A stretch of DNA of 64,000 bases from Stenotrophomonas panacihumi. GTDB lineage: Bacteria > Pseudomonadota > Gammaproteobacteria > Xanthomonadales > Xanthomonadaceae. The position numbers and the translations under genes were made by a program. Numbering within the stretch: position 1 is the stretch's first letter; every line of letters begins with the position of its first letter. The notes beneath the pieces were generated by a model. It searched no databases. It was not told the DNA's origin and saw nothing but the letters and a program-made list of their open reading frames with translations. The stretch spans positions 1-64,000 of the forward strand of contig NZ_LLXU01000092.1 of the NCBI RefSeq assembly GCF_001431645.1, read 5' to 3'. Below are positions 36,554 through 45,491 of this stretch, in pieces.

Positions 36554-39259
36554 ATGAAATACCGCAAGTCCGTACTTACCTCGGCCATCGTGACCTGTCT
36601 TGCGTTCAGCGCGCACGCCCAGGACGCCGGCCAGCAGCAGACCGCCACCGACCTCGATACCGTGCAGGTCATCGGCATCCGCGGTTCGATGGAGAAGTCG
36701 CTGGACACCAAGCGCGAAGCACAGGCGCGCGTGGAAGTGGTTACCGCCGAGGACATCGGCAAGCTGCCGGCCAAGAACGTGGCCGACACCCTGCGCGAAC
36801 TGCCCGGCGTGAACATCAGCTCGTCCAGCGCCAGCGAAGGCGCCTTCGACGAGGCTGACCGCGTCAGCCTGCGCGGCACCAACCCCAGCCTGACCCAGAC
36901 CCTGGTCAACGGCCACACCATCGGCACCGGCGACTGGTTCGTGCTGAGCCAGGTGGCCAACGTCGGCCGCAGCGTGAGCTATTCGCTGCTGCCGTCGGAG
37001 ATCGTTGACCAGGTCGTGGTGAACAAGAGCTCGCAGGCCAAGCTGGTGGAAGGTGGCAGCGCCGGCTCGGTGAACATCATCACCCGCAAGCCGCTGCAGT
37101 TCGCCGACAACCTGACCACCGAAGCCTCGGTGGGTGCGGCTTACTCCGACCTGCCCGACAAGACCGAGCCGCAGGTCAGCGCGCTGCTCAACTGGAAGAA
37201 CGACGCGAATACCGTCGGCGTGATGGTGCAGGGCTTCTACGAGAAGCGCTCGCTGCGTCGTGATGGCCAGGAAGTGGTCGGCGGCTATGGCGTGATCCCG
37301 GACGACGCCGCCGTGGTGGCGACCAATCCGGACCTGGCCGGCGTGCTCTACCCGAACCTGCTGGGCGCGGTGTATTTCGACCAGACCCGCGAGCGCAAGG
37401 GCGGCGTGCTGGACGTGCAGATCAAGGCCACCGACAGCCTGACCCTGAACCTCAACGGGTTCTACTCCAAGCTGGAAGCGGACAACTACAACCGCAACTA
37501 CATGATGTGGGCCAGCCAGTTCGTCAACACGCAGGCGCCGAACCCGGGCTACGTGATCAAGAATGGCGTGCTGACCCAGGCCACCTACGCGCCGACCACC
37601 AGCGCCACGGTCACGCCGTACGGCGTGTACGACATGATCTCGCGCCCGAACGCCTCGTCCGAGTCCAAGTACCTGACGCTCGATGCCGACTGGCAGGCTT
37701 CCGACAACCTGAACTTCAAGTTCCAGGCCGGCACCACCGATGGCAGCGGCAAGAGCCCGACCCAGGACGTGCTGGAAACCGGCACCGCCGGCAATGCCGG
37801 CGCCAGCTGGAGCATGGGCGGCCTGGGCGATCCGATCGACTGGTCGCTGGGCGGCGTCAACACGCCGGCCAACCACCTGCCGCAGAACGGCTGGATCTTC
37901 GGCGGCCAGGCGATCGACGTGAAGGACAGCGAGGACTGGTTCGCCGCCGACGGCGAGCTGTTCGCCAACGCCGACAGCGTCCTGAACTCGTTCGACTTCG
38001 GCGTGCGTTACTCCGAGCACGAGCGCAAGAACGACTTCGAGATCGCGCAGGGCCCGAACTTCGCCAGCAACTGGACGGACATCTCGGCTTACCCGACCAC
38101 CGGCGGCAGCTACCCGGGCGACTTCGGAAGCGACCTCGGCGGCAGCGTCCCGGGCGGCATCTGGTACTACACGCCTTCGCAGCTGGCGCAGATCAACGCC
38201 GATTTCGCCAACCGCGATCCGGTCAGCCGCTTCTACTTCTCCGACGTCTACGGCGTGAAGGAAAAGATCTCGGCGGCTTACGTGCAGGCCAACTTCGCCG
38301 GCACCTCGTGGAGCGGCAACATCGGCCTGCGCTACGTCAAGACCGATACGGACGTGAGCTACAACCAGTCGCTGCCGGTGAACTCCGGCATCCCGGGTGC
38401 GATCAGTGGCTCGGCGTTCGGCGACTACCTGCCGACCACGGTGCAGAACGACTACAGCCGCCTGCTGCCCAGCGCCAACCTCAAGTTCGACCTGAGCGAC
38501 GACCTGGTGGCCCGCTTTGCCGTGTCGCAGACCATGACCCGCCCGGATTACTCCGCGCTGGCCGGCTCGCTGTCGCTGGATGACCTGACCCACACCGGCA
38601 GCGGCGGCAACCCGCAGCTGAAGCCGATCGTGTCGACCAACTACGACGCGAACCTGGAGTGGTACTTCGCCCCGCGCGCCCTGCTGTCCTTCGGCGTGTT
38701 CGCGATGCAGCTCAACGACTACATCAACTTCGGCACCACCACCATCAGCTACAAGGACCAGGCCGCCAGCTACGCCAGTGGCACCGACGTCTACGCGGAC
38801 TACCAGGTGTCGGTCCCGGTCAACACCAACGGCAACATCAAGGGCTTCGAAGTCGCCTACCAGCAGCCGATCGGCGAGTTCTTCGGCGTGTCGGCGAACT
38901 ACACCTATGCCGATGGCGAAGCCAGCGGCGGCGGCCCGCTCAACGGCACCTCGAAGAACACCTACAACCTGGCCGGCTTCTTCGAGAACGACCGCTTCAG
39001 CGCCCGCGTGAGCTGGAACTGGCGCGACGACTTCTACGCCGGCGTCAGCCGCACCGACGAGTTCTACCAGAAGTCGGTGGGCGCGCTGTCGGCCTCGCTG
39101 TCGTACCACGTGACCGACTGGATGACCGTCTCGCTGGACGGCCTGAACCTCAACAACCCGGTCTACAAGTACTACACCAACAGCGACGCGGGCTTCCTGC
39201 CGTATGCGTTCTATGCCAACGGCCGCCAGTACTACCTGAACCTGCGTTTCAAGTTCTGA
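36554..39259 (+). CDS. TonB-dependent receptor for GlcNAc or chitooligosaccharides
   Basis: Outer-membrane transporter of 901 residues. The signal peptide MKYRKSVLTSAIVTCLAFSAHA is followed by a plug with TVQVIGIRGSMEKSLDTKREAQ, VEVVTAEDIGKLPAKNVADTLRELPGVNISS and VRLRGTNP-like DRVSLRGTNPSLTQTLVNGH, the pattern of carbohydrate TonB receptors in Xanthomonadaceae and Caulobacter. GFEVAYQQPIGEF and the terminal YYLNLRFKF belong to the barrel. ATG 36554 is preceded by GAGGAGAGA. It sits 115 bases behind glk with no clear promoter of its own, so it is probably driven from the glk promoter. Substrate is inferred from the locus. Confidence 0.88.
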   Translation: MKYRKSVLTSAIVTCLAFSAHAQDAGQQQTATDLDTVQVIGIRGSMEKSLDTKREAQARVEVVTAEDIGKLPAKNVADTLRELPGVNISSSSASEGAFDEADRVSLRGTNPSLTQTLVNGHTIGTGDWFVLSQVANVGRSVSYSLLPSEIVDQVVVNKSSQAKLVEGGSAGSVNIITRKPLQFADNLTTEASVGAAYSDLPDKTEPQVSALLNWKNDANTVGVMVQGFYEKRSLRRDGQEVVGGYGVIPDDAAVVATNPDLAGVLYPNLLGAVYFDQTRERKGGVLDVQIKATDSLTLNLNGFYSKLEADNYNRNYMMWASQFVNTQAPNPGYVIKNGVLTQATYAPTTSATVTPYGVYDMISRPNASSESKYLTLDADWQASDNLNFKFQAGTTDGSGKSPTQDVLETGTAGNAGASWSMGGLGDPIDWSLGGVNTPANHLPQNGWIFGGQAIDVKDSEDWFAADGELFANADSVLNSFDFGVRYSEHERKNDFEIAQGPNFASNWTDISAYPTTGGSYPGDFGSDLGGSVPGGIWYYTPSQLAQINADFANRDPVSRFYFSDVYGVKEKISAAYVQANFAGTSWSGNIGLRYVKTDTDVSYNQSLPVNSGIPGAISGSAFGDYLPTTVQNDYSRLLPSANLKFDLSDDLVARFAVSQTMTRPDYSALAGSLSLDDLTHTGSGGNPQLKPIVSTNYDANLEWYFAPRALLSFGVFAMQLNDYINFGTTTISYKDQAASYASGTDVYADYQVSVPVNTNGNIKGFEVAYQQPIGEFFGVSANYTYADGEASGGGPLNGTSKNTYNLAGFFENDRFSARVSWNWRDDFYAGVSRTDEFYQKSVGALSASLSYHVTDWMTVSLDGLNLNNPVYKYYTNSDAGFLPYAFYANGRQYYLNLRFKF

Positions 39260-39291
39260 TGTTGTCTCTCCCAAGCGTGTAATGCTCCACT

Positions 39292-39325
39292 GCGGGCCCG
39301 GACTCGTCCGGGCCCGCTTTCTTTT
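39292..39325 (+). terminator. Intrinsic terminator between the TonB receptor and hexosaminidase
   Basis: GCGGGCCCGGA (39292-39302) and TCCGGGCCCGC (39307-39317) form a perfect 11-bp stem with a 4-base loop, followed by TTTCTTTT. It lies 38 bases before the hexosaminidase ATG. Confidence 0.85.
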
Positions 39326-39362
39326 ACGGCTTCCCCAACGCCGCCACCGGAGGATCGTTCCG

Positions 39363-41660
39363 ATGACTGCCCGCCCTTCCCTGCTCCCGCGCCTGGCCCT
39401 GCTGCTGTCCACGCTGGCGCCGGCCGCCTTCGCGGCCAATCCGCTTACCGTCATTCCCGCGCCCGCGCAGGTGCAGGCCGCCCAGGGCGGCTTCGCCCTT
39501 ACCCCGCAGGTGCTCGTGCGCCCGGCCGACGCGGCCGCCGAACCCACCGCGCGCCAGTTCGTCGAAGGCCTGGCGCGCGGCAGCGGCCTGCGCCTGGCGC
39601 TGGCGCCGGCCGGCCGCGCGAAAAAGGGCGAGATCGCCTTCGCGATCGACCCCAAGGCCAGCGCGTCGCCCGAAGGCTACGTGCTGGAGATCGACGCCAA
39701 CGGCGTGCGCGCGCGCGCGGCCGATCCGCGCGGCCTGTTCTACGCGGCGGTGACGCTGTGGCAGCTGGCCCCGGCGCGTGGCGAGACCGCCGCGGCCGTG
39801 CTGCCGGCCGGCCGCATCACCGACGCCCCGCGCTTCGGCTGGCGCGGCCTGATGCTTGATTCGGCGCGGCACTTCCAGAGCGTGGAGCAGATCAAGTCGC
39901 TGCTGGACGTGATGGCGCTGCACAAGTTCAACACCTTCCACTGGCACCTCACCGACGACCAGGGCTGGCGCATCGAGATCAAGCGCTACCCGCGCCTCAC
40001 CGAGGCCGGCAGCTGCCGCATCCCGGCCGGCGACGGCGGCATCGGCGCCGATGGCAAGCCTGCGCCGTACTGCGGCTTCTACACGCAGGACCAGGTGCGC
40101 GAAGTGGTCGCCTATGCGGCGCAGCGCCACATCACGGTGATGCCGGAGTTCGACATCCCGGGCCACGCCACCGCGGCCATCTCGGCCTACCCGGAACTGG
40201 GCGTCAGCGGCAAGCCGATCGAAGTCTCCAACGAGTGGGGCGTGAACACCAACCTGTTCAACGCCGACGAATCCACGATGCAGTTCCTGGAGAACGTGCT
40301 GGCCGAGATGATCCCGCTGTTCCCCGGCCGCTATTTCCACCTCGGGGGCGATGAGGCGGTGAAGGACCAGTGGAAGGCCTCGCCGCGCATGCAGGCGCGC
40401 ATCAAAGAGCTCGGCCTGAAGGACGAGGAAGCGCTGCAGGGCTGGATGCTCAAGCGCCTGGAACGCTTCCTGGTGAGCCATGACCGGCTGATGATCGGCT
40501 GGGACGAAATCATCGATGGCGGCCTGCCGCCGGAAGCGGCGGTGATGTCCTGGCGCGGCACCGAAGGCGGCCTCACGGCGGCACGGCTGGGCCACGACGT
40601 GGTGATGGTGCCCTCCTCCGATCTCTACCTGGATTACCTGCAGACCGATTCGCCGGACGAGCCGCCGGGCCGCCCGTCGAACATCAACCTGCAGCGCGTG
40701 TATGCGTTCGAGCCGGTGCCGGCGGCGCTGGAGCCGGCGCAGCGCCACCACATCCTTGGCGTGCAGGCGAACATCTGGACCGAGCATTCGCGCAGCTTCG
40801 CGCGGGTGGAGCATGCGCTGTTCCCGCGCGCGGCGGCGGTGGCCGAGACCGGCTGGTCGCCGACCGACAAGCGTGACTTCGCCGATTTCCGCTCCCGCCT
40901 GCCGCACCTGCTGGCGCTGTATCGCGCCTGGGGCGCGGACTACGCGCAGACGCCGTTCCAGCCGAAGGTGGAGATCGCCCCCGGCGAGACGGCCGGCAAG
41001 GTGCGTATCACGCTCACCGATCGCCTCGGCTACGACGACGTGCGCTACAGCACCGACGGCAGCGCGCCGACGGCCGCCTCGCCGCGCTACGAGGCGCCGC
41101 TGGAACTCGCCCTGCCGGTGACACTGCAGGCCGCCTCGTTCTGGAACGGCCAGCCGCTGGCCGCGCCGGTGACGCGCACGCTGAGCATCGAAGGCCTGCG
41201 CAGCCGCAGCGACGAGGAACTGGCCCAGTGCACGGGCAAGCTGATGCTGCGGCTGGAGGACGACGGCCCGCGCGAAGGTCCGCGCGCGGTGTTCAACGTG
41301 GACATCTTCAACCCGTGCTGGGAATGGAAGCAGGCCGACCTGCGCGGCATCGACAGCGTGCAGGTGCATGCCGGCCAGCTGCCCTACTACTTCCAGCTGG
41401 CGCACGACGAATCGCTCCGTACCTTCCAGCCTTCGCACTCGGCGTACGGCGAACTGGTGCTGCGCGACGGCTGCGAAGGCCCGACGCTGGCCAGCGTGAA
41501 GCTGCCGGCCAAGCCGGGCGCCGATGGCTTCTCGACGTTGACCGCCAAGCTGCCGAAGACCGCGCGCAAGGCGCAGGCCGACCTGTGCGTCTACTTCACC
41601 GGTGACACGCGCCCGACGATGTGGGTGCTGGACCGGATGACGCTGGTGCCGGCGAAGTAA
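39363..41660 (+). CDS. Beta-N-acetylhexosaminidase, GH20
   Basis: Exported glycoside hydrolase of 765 residues that releases terminal GlcNAc. The signal peptide is LALLLSTLAPAAFAA. An N-terminal GH20b domain (about 25-155) precedes the GH20 barrel with FGWRGLMLDSARHF, NTFHWHLTDDQGWRIEIKRYP, MPEFDIPGHATAAISAYPEL and the catalytic pair in YFHLGGDEAVKDQW (Asp-Glu, substrate-assisted mechanism). GVQANIWTEH closes the barrel. A C-terminal chitobiase-like domain with RYSTDGSAPTAASPRYEAP and a further beta-sandwich tail of about 140 residues follow. It would trim chitooligosaccharides in the periplasm for NagP. Confidence 0.94.
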   Translation: MTARPSLLPRLALLLSTLAPAAFAANPLTVIPAPAQVQAAQGGFALTPQVLVRPADAAAEPTARQFVEGLARGSGLRLALAPAGRAKKGEIAFAIDPKASASPEGYVLEIDANGVRARAADPRGLFYAAVTLWQLAPARGETAAAVLPAGRITDAPRFGWRGLMLDSARHFQSVEQIKSLLDVMALHKFNTFHWHLTDDQGWRIEIKRYPRLTEAGSCRIPAGDGGIGADGKPAPYCGFYTQDQVREVVAYAAQRHITVMPEFDIPGHATAAISAYPELGVSGKPIEVSNEWGVNTNLFNADESTMQFLENVLAEMIPLFPGRYFHLGGDEAVKDQWKASPRMQARIKELGLKDEEALQGWMLKRLERFLVSHDRLMIGWDEIIDGGLPPEAAVMSWRGTEGGLTAARLGHDVVMVPSSDLYLDYLQTDSPDEPPGRPSNINLQRVYAFEPVPAALEPAQRHHILGVQANIWTEHSRSFARVEHALFPRAAAVAETGWSPTDKRDFADFRSRLPHLLALYRAWGADYAQTPFQPKVEIAPGETAGKVRITLTDRLGYDDVRYSTDGSAPTAASPRYEAPLELALPVTLQAASFWNGQPLAAPVTRTLSIEGLRSRSDEELAQCTGKLMLRLEDDGPREGPRAVFNVDIFNPCWEWKQADLRGIDSVQVHAGQLPYYFQLAHDESLRTFQPSHSAYGELVLRDGCEGPTLASVKLPAKPGADGFSTLTAKLPKTARKAQADLCVYFTGDTRPTMWVLDRMTLVPAK

Positions 41661-41669
41661 ATGAAACTG

Positions 41670-41704
41670 AAAAGGCCGGGCCTGCGATGCGGGCCCGGCC
41701 TTTT
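41670..41704. terminator. Bidirectional intrinsic terminator after the hexosaminidase
   Basis: AAAAGGCCGGGCC (41670-41682) pairs perfectly with GGCCCGGCCTTTT (41692-41704) around a 9-base loop. The T-run exists on both strands, so it can end both the hexosaminidase transcript and the convergent VanZ-gene transcript. Confidence 0.85.
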
Positions 41705-41733
41705 GCTTGATGGGGTCGTGGCTGAAGCCGCCC

Positions 41734-42144
41734 CTACGAGTTGGCGGCGCCGCGGCCGAACCAATACCGATCCAGTCGCAACACCCACTCGCGCGCCGGC
41801 GTGCGTGCCAGCGACAAGCCCGCCAGCACGCCCAACGTATTGGCCAACGCATCGAACGGATCGGCACTGCGATCCACCGTGAAAGCGCCCTGCGCGAACT
41901 CGATGCCCACGCCCAGCAGCACCAGCCCGAACCCGGCCCACAGCAGCGCCCGCCGCGTGGCGAACAGTTGCACTGCCCAGAACGACAGGCCCACGTAGGT
42001 AAGGAAGTGTTCGGCCTTGTCGGTGTTCTCGGGCATGTCCGGAATTTCCGGCGGCGGACCGAGGCACACCACGATCACCGCCAGGATCAGGAACACCCAC
42101 ACGCCGACCCACACCGTCGGCCGCTGGAACGCACGCAGGGCCAT
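41734..42144 (-). CDS. VanZ-like membrane protein
   Basis: Small integral membrane protein of 136 residues with four hydrophobic helices. The VanZ-like signature is TDKAEHFLTYVGLSFWA in helix 2, and IEFAQGAFTVDRSADPFDALANTLGVLAG near the C-terminus, where the Asp/Asn pair is conserved. The function of stand-alone VanZ proteins is unknown. ATG 42144 is used; a GTG at 42150 overlaps the upstream methyltransferase stop by 4 bases and is the alternative. The two genes are probably one transcript. Confidence 0.75.
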   Translation of the reverse strand: MALRAFQRPTVWVGVWVFLILAVIVVCLGPPPEIPDMPENTDKAEHFLTYVGLSFWAVQLFATRRALLWAGFGLVLLGVGIEFAQGAFTVDRSADPFDALANTLGVLAGLSLARTPAREWVLRLDRYWFGRGAANS

Positions 42145-42146
42145 GC

Positions 42147-43334
42147 TCACAGCCGCCAGGTCAGGTCGCCGACCAGGAACGCGGCTTCGAACTCCACGCC
42201 GCTCTGGAAGCCCATCACCTGGAAACGCTCGCCCATCTCGCTGGGCAGCGTGAGGCGCTTGACCTGCTCGCGCAGGCGCACGCGGCCGACTTCATCGGTG
42301 CGGGTATCGGCCTGTTCCAGCAGCTGGTCCAGTCCGTTGCCGAGCAGGAAGCTGGCCTGGCTGCAGTAGCCGGCCAGTTCGAAGCCAGCGCCGGTGCCGG
42401 CTTCAGCGAGCGCGGTGAAATCCACCGAGGCGGTCAGGTCCTGCAGGCCCGGCCAACGATAGAGATCCTCGTGCATGCGGTGGCGATAGAACGCGCGCAG
42501 CGTGCCGTCGCTGCGCTGCGCCTGGTAGTACTCGCGGCGCGGATAGCCGTAATCGACGAACAGCATCGCGCCGCGCTTCAGCCCGCCGGCCACCGCCTGG
42601 ATCCAGTACGGCAGCTGCGGCAGCACTTCGGAACGGTAGCCCTCGGCGAACGGCGTCTCCAGGTACTGCTCCAGGTGCCGCACCGAGGCGGACAACAGCG
42701 CATCGGCGGGCTGCTCGGCGCGCACGAAGCGCCCCTGCGCGTCGACCTGCACGGTCTCCTCGTAGATCTCGCCCTCGCGCACGGTGAAGCGCGGCGTCGG
42801 CAGGGCGTCGATGACTTCGTTGGCGAACAGCACGCCGTCCCAGTCATCCGGGAACGGGCCATCCACCCATTCGACCAGGTCGAACACCGGCGGGATCAGC
42901 GAACGGCTCAGGCGTTCGCGCTGGCGCTCGCGCAGGTCGGCGCTGGGTTCGAGGATGGCGTAGCGTTCGGGCAGCGCGTCGAGTTCGAGCAGGCGCTTGA
43001 GCGTGACTTCAGCGAACGCGCCACTGCCGCCACCCACTTCGAGGATGCGTGCCTCCGGCCCGAGCGCCTGCAACACCGGCGCCAACGCGCCGGACACCAC
43101 GGCGGCGAACAGCGGGCCGATCTCCGGCGCGGTGACGAAATCCCCGCTCTCGCCGAACTTGCTCGCGCCGGCGCTGTAGTAACCCCACCCCGGCGCATAG
43201 AGCGAAAGCTCCATGAAGCGCGAGAACGGCATCGCGCCGCCGCTGGCGTCGATCTCGGCGCGCAGCAGCGCGGCCAGTTCATCGCTGTGGGCAAGCGCCT
43301 CGGGCGCGGGCGTGGGCAGGTCGGGGTGCTGCAT
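42147..43334 (-). CDS. MidA/NDUFAF7-type SAM-dependent methyltransferase (DUF185)
   Basis: Class I SAM-dependent methyltransferase of 395 residues. In mitochondria the family member NDUFAF7 methylates an arginine of complex I; the bacterial target is not established. The region PFSRFMELSLYAPGWGYYSAG with FVTAPEIGPLFAAVV, the SAM loop ILEVGGGSGAFAEVTL, LFANEVIDALPTPRFT and FVDYGYPRREYYQAQRSDGTLRAFYRHRMHEDLY are diagnostic. Length is typical. ATG 43334 (MQHPDL) is used rather than GTG/ATG positions further upstream. It diverges from the pteridine reductase gene. Confidence 0.9.
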   Translation of the reverse strand: MQHPDLPTPAPEALAHSDELAALLRAEIDASGGAMPFSRFMELSLYAPGWGYYSAGASKFGESGDFVTAPEIGPLFAAVVSGALAPVLQALGPEARILEVGGGSGAFAEVTLKRLLELDALPERYAILEPSADLRERQRERLSRSLIPPVFDLVEWVDGPFPDDWDGVLFANEVIDALPTPRFTVREGEIYEETVQVDAQGRFVRAEQPADALLSASVRHLEQYLETPFAEGYRSEVLPQLPYWIQAVAGGLKRGAMLFVDYGYPRREYYQAQRSDGTLRAFYRHRMHEDLYRWPGLQDLTASVDFTALAEAGTGAGFELAGYCSQASFLLGNGLDQLLEQADTRTDEVGRVRLREQVKRLTLPSEMGERFQVMGFQSGVEFEAAFLVGDLTWRL

Positions 43335-43390
43335 GGCGGGGCCGATTGCGTGGACAATGCACAGCATAGCCGAGCAAGGGAAATCGCAAG

Positions 43391-44128
43391 ATGAGCGAAA
43401 CCGCCAAGGTGGCGTTGGTGACCGGCGGCGCGCGGCGCATTGGCGCGGCGATCGTGCGGCGCCTGCATGCGGCCGGGTATCGGGTGGCCGTGCATGCGCA
43501 TGCCTCCGGGCCGGCGCTGGAGGCCTTGTCGGCCGAGCTGGATGCCGCGCGGCCCGGCAGCGTGCTCACGCTGCAGGCGGACCTGCGTGACGCCAGCGCG
43601 GTCGCCGGGCTGGTGCACGACACACTGGCCGCGTTCGGCCGCCTCGATGCGCTGGTCAACAACGCCTCCAATTTCTTTCCCACGCCACTGGAAGCCGCAA
43701 CAGCCGCGCAGTGGGACGAACTGATGGCGGTGAACGCGCGTGCGCCGTTCCTGCTCGCGCAGGCGGCCGCCCCCGCGCTGCGCGCGGGCCATGGCGCGAT
43801 CGTCAACCTGGTCGACGCCGCGCTCGCGCATCCGTTGCCCGCGCATGCGGCGTATACCGCCGCCAAGGGCGCGCTGGCCGCGCTCACCGCGGCGTTGGCG
43901 GTGGACCTGGCGCCGGAGGTACGGGTGAATGCCGTCGCGCCCGGCGCCATCCTGTGGCCGGAGGTGGGCAAGGATGCCGCGGCGCAGGCGGCGGCGATGG
44001 CGCGCACGCCGCTGGCGCGCGTGGGCACGCCGGAGGAAGTGGCCGAAGCGGTGCGTTGGCTCATCGAGGACGCGCACTACATCACCGGGCATACGCTGCC
44101 GCTGGATGGCGGGCGCTTGCTGGGGTGA
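43391..44128 (+). CDS. Pteridine reductase, SDR family (PTR1/FolM type)
   Basis: Short-chain dehydrogenase of 245 residues that reduces pterins such as dihydrobiopterin or folate derivatives with NADPH. The cofactor loop is TGGARRIGAAI, with Arg instead of a third Gly as in PTR1. The NNAS motif follows. In the active site the usual Ser is an Asp (LVDAALAHPLPAHAAYTAAK) and the Tyr is exactly 13 residues later with Lys 4 further, the Asp-Tyr-Lys spacing of Leishmania PTR1. The C-terminal VNAVAPGAILWPE is family-like. It is convergent with folK, another pterin gene, separated by 15 bases. Confidence 0.9.
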   Translation: MSETAKVALVTGGARRIGAAIVRRLHAAGYRVAVHAHASGPALEALSAELDAARPGSVLTLQADLRDASAVAGLVHDTLAAFGRLDALVNNASNFFPTPLEAATAAQWDELMAVNARAPFLLAQAAAPALRAGHGAIVNLVDAALAHPLPAHAAYTAAKGALAALTAALAVDLAPEVRVNAVAPGAILWPEVGKDAAAQAAAMARTPLARVGTPEEVAEAVRWLIEDAHYITGHTLPLDGGRLLG

Positions 44129-44143
44129 GGCCGGGGCGCCGAC

Positions 44144-44632
44144 TCAGGGCGCCAGTGGCACCGTATCGAAATGCTCGCCGTGTTGCGTATGCGCGCGCCA
44201 CAGCGCGTCCAGCGTGCGGCCGCTCACCGGGTCGATGAAGTCCGGCGCGATGTCGGCCAGCGGCTTGAGCACGAACGCGTGCTTGAGCTCCGGTCGCGGC
44301 ACGCGCAGGTGGCCGGGGCCTTCGACGATGCGGTCGCCGTAGAAGATCACGTCGATATCCAGCGTGCGGTCGGCGAAACGCGGGCCGCTGCGGTCGCGCC
44401 CGTGGGCATCCTCGACGGCGTGCAGCCATGCGTCCAGCGGCTCAAGTTCCATGTCCGTATGCAGCAGCACGGCGTTGTTGAGGAAATCCGGGCCGTCGAA
44501 GCCGACGGCCGGCGTGCGGTAAGCCGGCGAGACGCGCAGTTCGCCGAAACGCTCGCGCAATACCTGCACGGCCAGGTACAGGTGCCGGGCCGGCTGCAGG
44601 TTGCTGCCGAGGCTGAGAAGGACGGGGGTCAT
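44144..44632 (-). CDS. folK: 2-amino-4-hydroxy-6-hydroxymethyldihydropteridine diphosphokinase
   Basis: Folate pathway kinase of 162 residues that transfers pyrophosphate from ATP to 6-hydroxymethyl-7,8-dihydropterin. Motifs are LLSLGSNLQPARHL, RVSPAYRTPAVGFDGPDFLNNAV, and the signature GRDRSGPRFADRTLDIDVIFYGD with the ATP-binding Arg and the Mg-binding Asp pair. RVPRPELKHAFVLKPLADIAP ends the fold. ATG 44632 (MTPVLLSLGSN) gives normal length. It lies tail-to-tail with the pteridine reductase. Confidence 0.95.
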   Translation of the reverse strand: MTPVLLSLGSNLQPARHLYLAVQVLRERFGELRVSPAYRTPAVGFDGPDFLNNAVLLHTDMELEPLDAWLHAVEDAHGRDRSGPRFADRTLDIDVIFYGDRIVEGPGHLRVPRPELKHAFVLKPLADIAPDFIDPVSGRTLDALWRAHTQHGEHFDTVPLAP

Positions 44633-44744
44633 GCAATATTCGCGCATGCGCGCGGCCCCATCGTCAACCGTTGCGCCGTGACACCTTCACGACCCGGCCC
44701 GCCCGGCGGCCTAGAATGCCGGTTCCGTCAACGATGACAACGCC

Positions 44745-45485
44745 ATGACCTATTGCGTGGGCATCGAAGTGGACGAAGGCCTGGTCTTCGCCGCGGATAC
44801 CCGTACCAACGCCTCGCTGGACGACGTCCGCGTGTACCGCAAGCTGCACGTGTTCGAGTACCCCGGACAGGCGGTATTCGCGGTGATGTCGGCCGGCAAC
44901 CTGGCCACCACCCAGCTCGCGCTCGCGCGCATCCAGCGCGACGTCGACGATGCGGCGCCGCGCAACCTGCGCACGTTCCGGCACCTGTTCGAGGTGGCCG
45001 AGTACATCGGCCAGGTCCTCGTCTCCAGCCAGGTCGATACCGCCGGGCGTCCGGAATTCGAAGGCATCAGCACGCAGGCCACGCTGATCCTCGGCGGGCA
45101 GGTCGCCGGCGAGCGCCCGGGCATGTACATGGTGTACCCGCTGGGCAACGCCATCGCCTCCTCGCCCGAGACGCCCTACCTGCAGGTGGGCGAATCGAAG
45201 TACGGCAAGCCGATCCTGGACCGCATCATCCGCGCCGACACGCGGCTGGAAGATGCGGCGCGCACGGCGCTGGTGTCGCTGGATTCGACGATCCGTTCCA
45301 ACCTGTCCGTCGGCATGCCGATCGACCTGGCGCTGATCCGCCGCGACGACCTGCGCATCACCGAGCGCATGCGCCTGGATGCCGATACGCCGCTGTACTC
45401 GGACATCCATGCCAACTGGTCGCGCAAGCTCACCGAAGCGGTGCACACCCTGCCGCGCTTTCCGTGGGAACTGCCGCAGGACTGA
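44745..45485 (+). CDS. Anbu, bacterial proteasome-like N-terminal nucleophile peptidase
   Basis: Self-compartmentalising Ntn-hydrolase of 246 residues. After removal of Met the catalytic Thr1 is exposed (TYCVGIEVDEGLVFAADTRTNA), with Asp17 and a Lys near residue 32 in the proteasome-beta pattern. VFAVMSAGNLATTQLAL, ATLILGGQVAGERPGMYMVYPLGN and KYGKPILDRII are Anbu-like. Anbu forms an open helical ring rather than a closed barrel. In many genomes it lies with ATP-grasp, alpha-E and transglutaminase genes, none of which is adjacent here. Divergent from folK, and its stop is 6 bases from the signalling operon's last stop. Confidence 0.9.
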   Translation: MTYCVGIEVDEGLVFAADTRTNASLDDVRVYRKLHVFEYPGQAVFAVMSAGNLATTQLALARIQRDVDDAAPRNLRTFRHLFEVAEYIGQVLVSSQVDTAGRPEFEGISTQATLILGGQVAGERPGMYMVYPLGNAIASSPETPYLQVGESKYGKPILDRIIRADTRLEDAARTALVSLDSTIRSNLSVGMPIDLALIRRDDLRITERMRLDADTPLYSDIHANWSRKLTEAVHTLPRFPWELPQD

Positions 45486-45491
45486 GCCGGC

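Noticed and set aside
36125..39655. Open frame of over 1,170 codons on the minus strand
   Set aside because: It is the antisense of the TonB receptor and flanking genes, with repeated Val/Gly/Ala/Arg/His and no domain.
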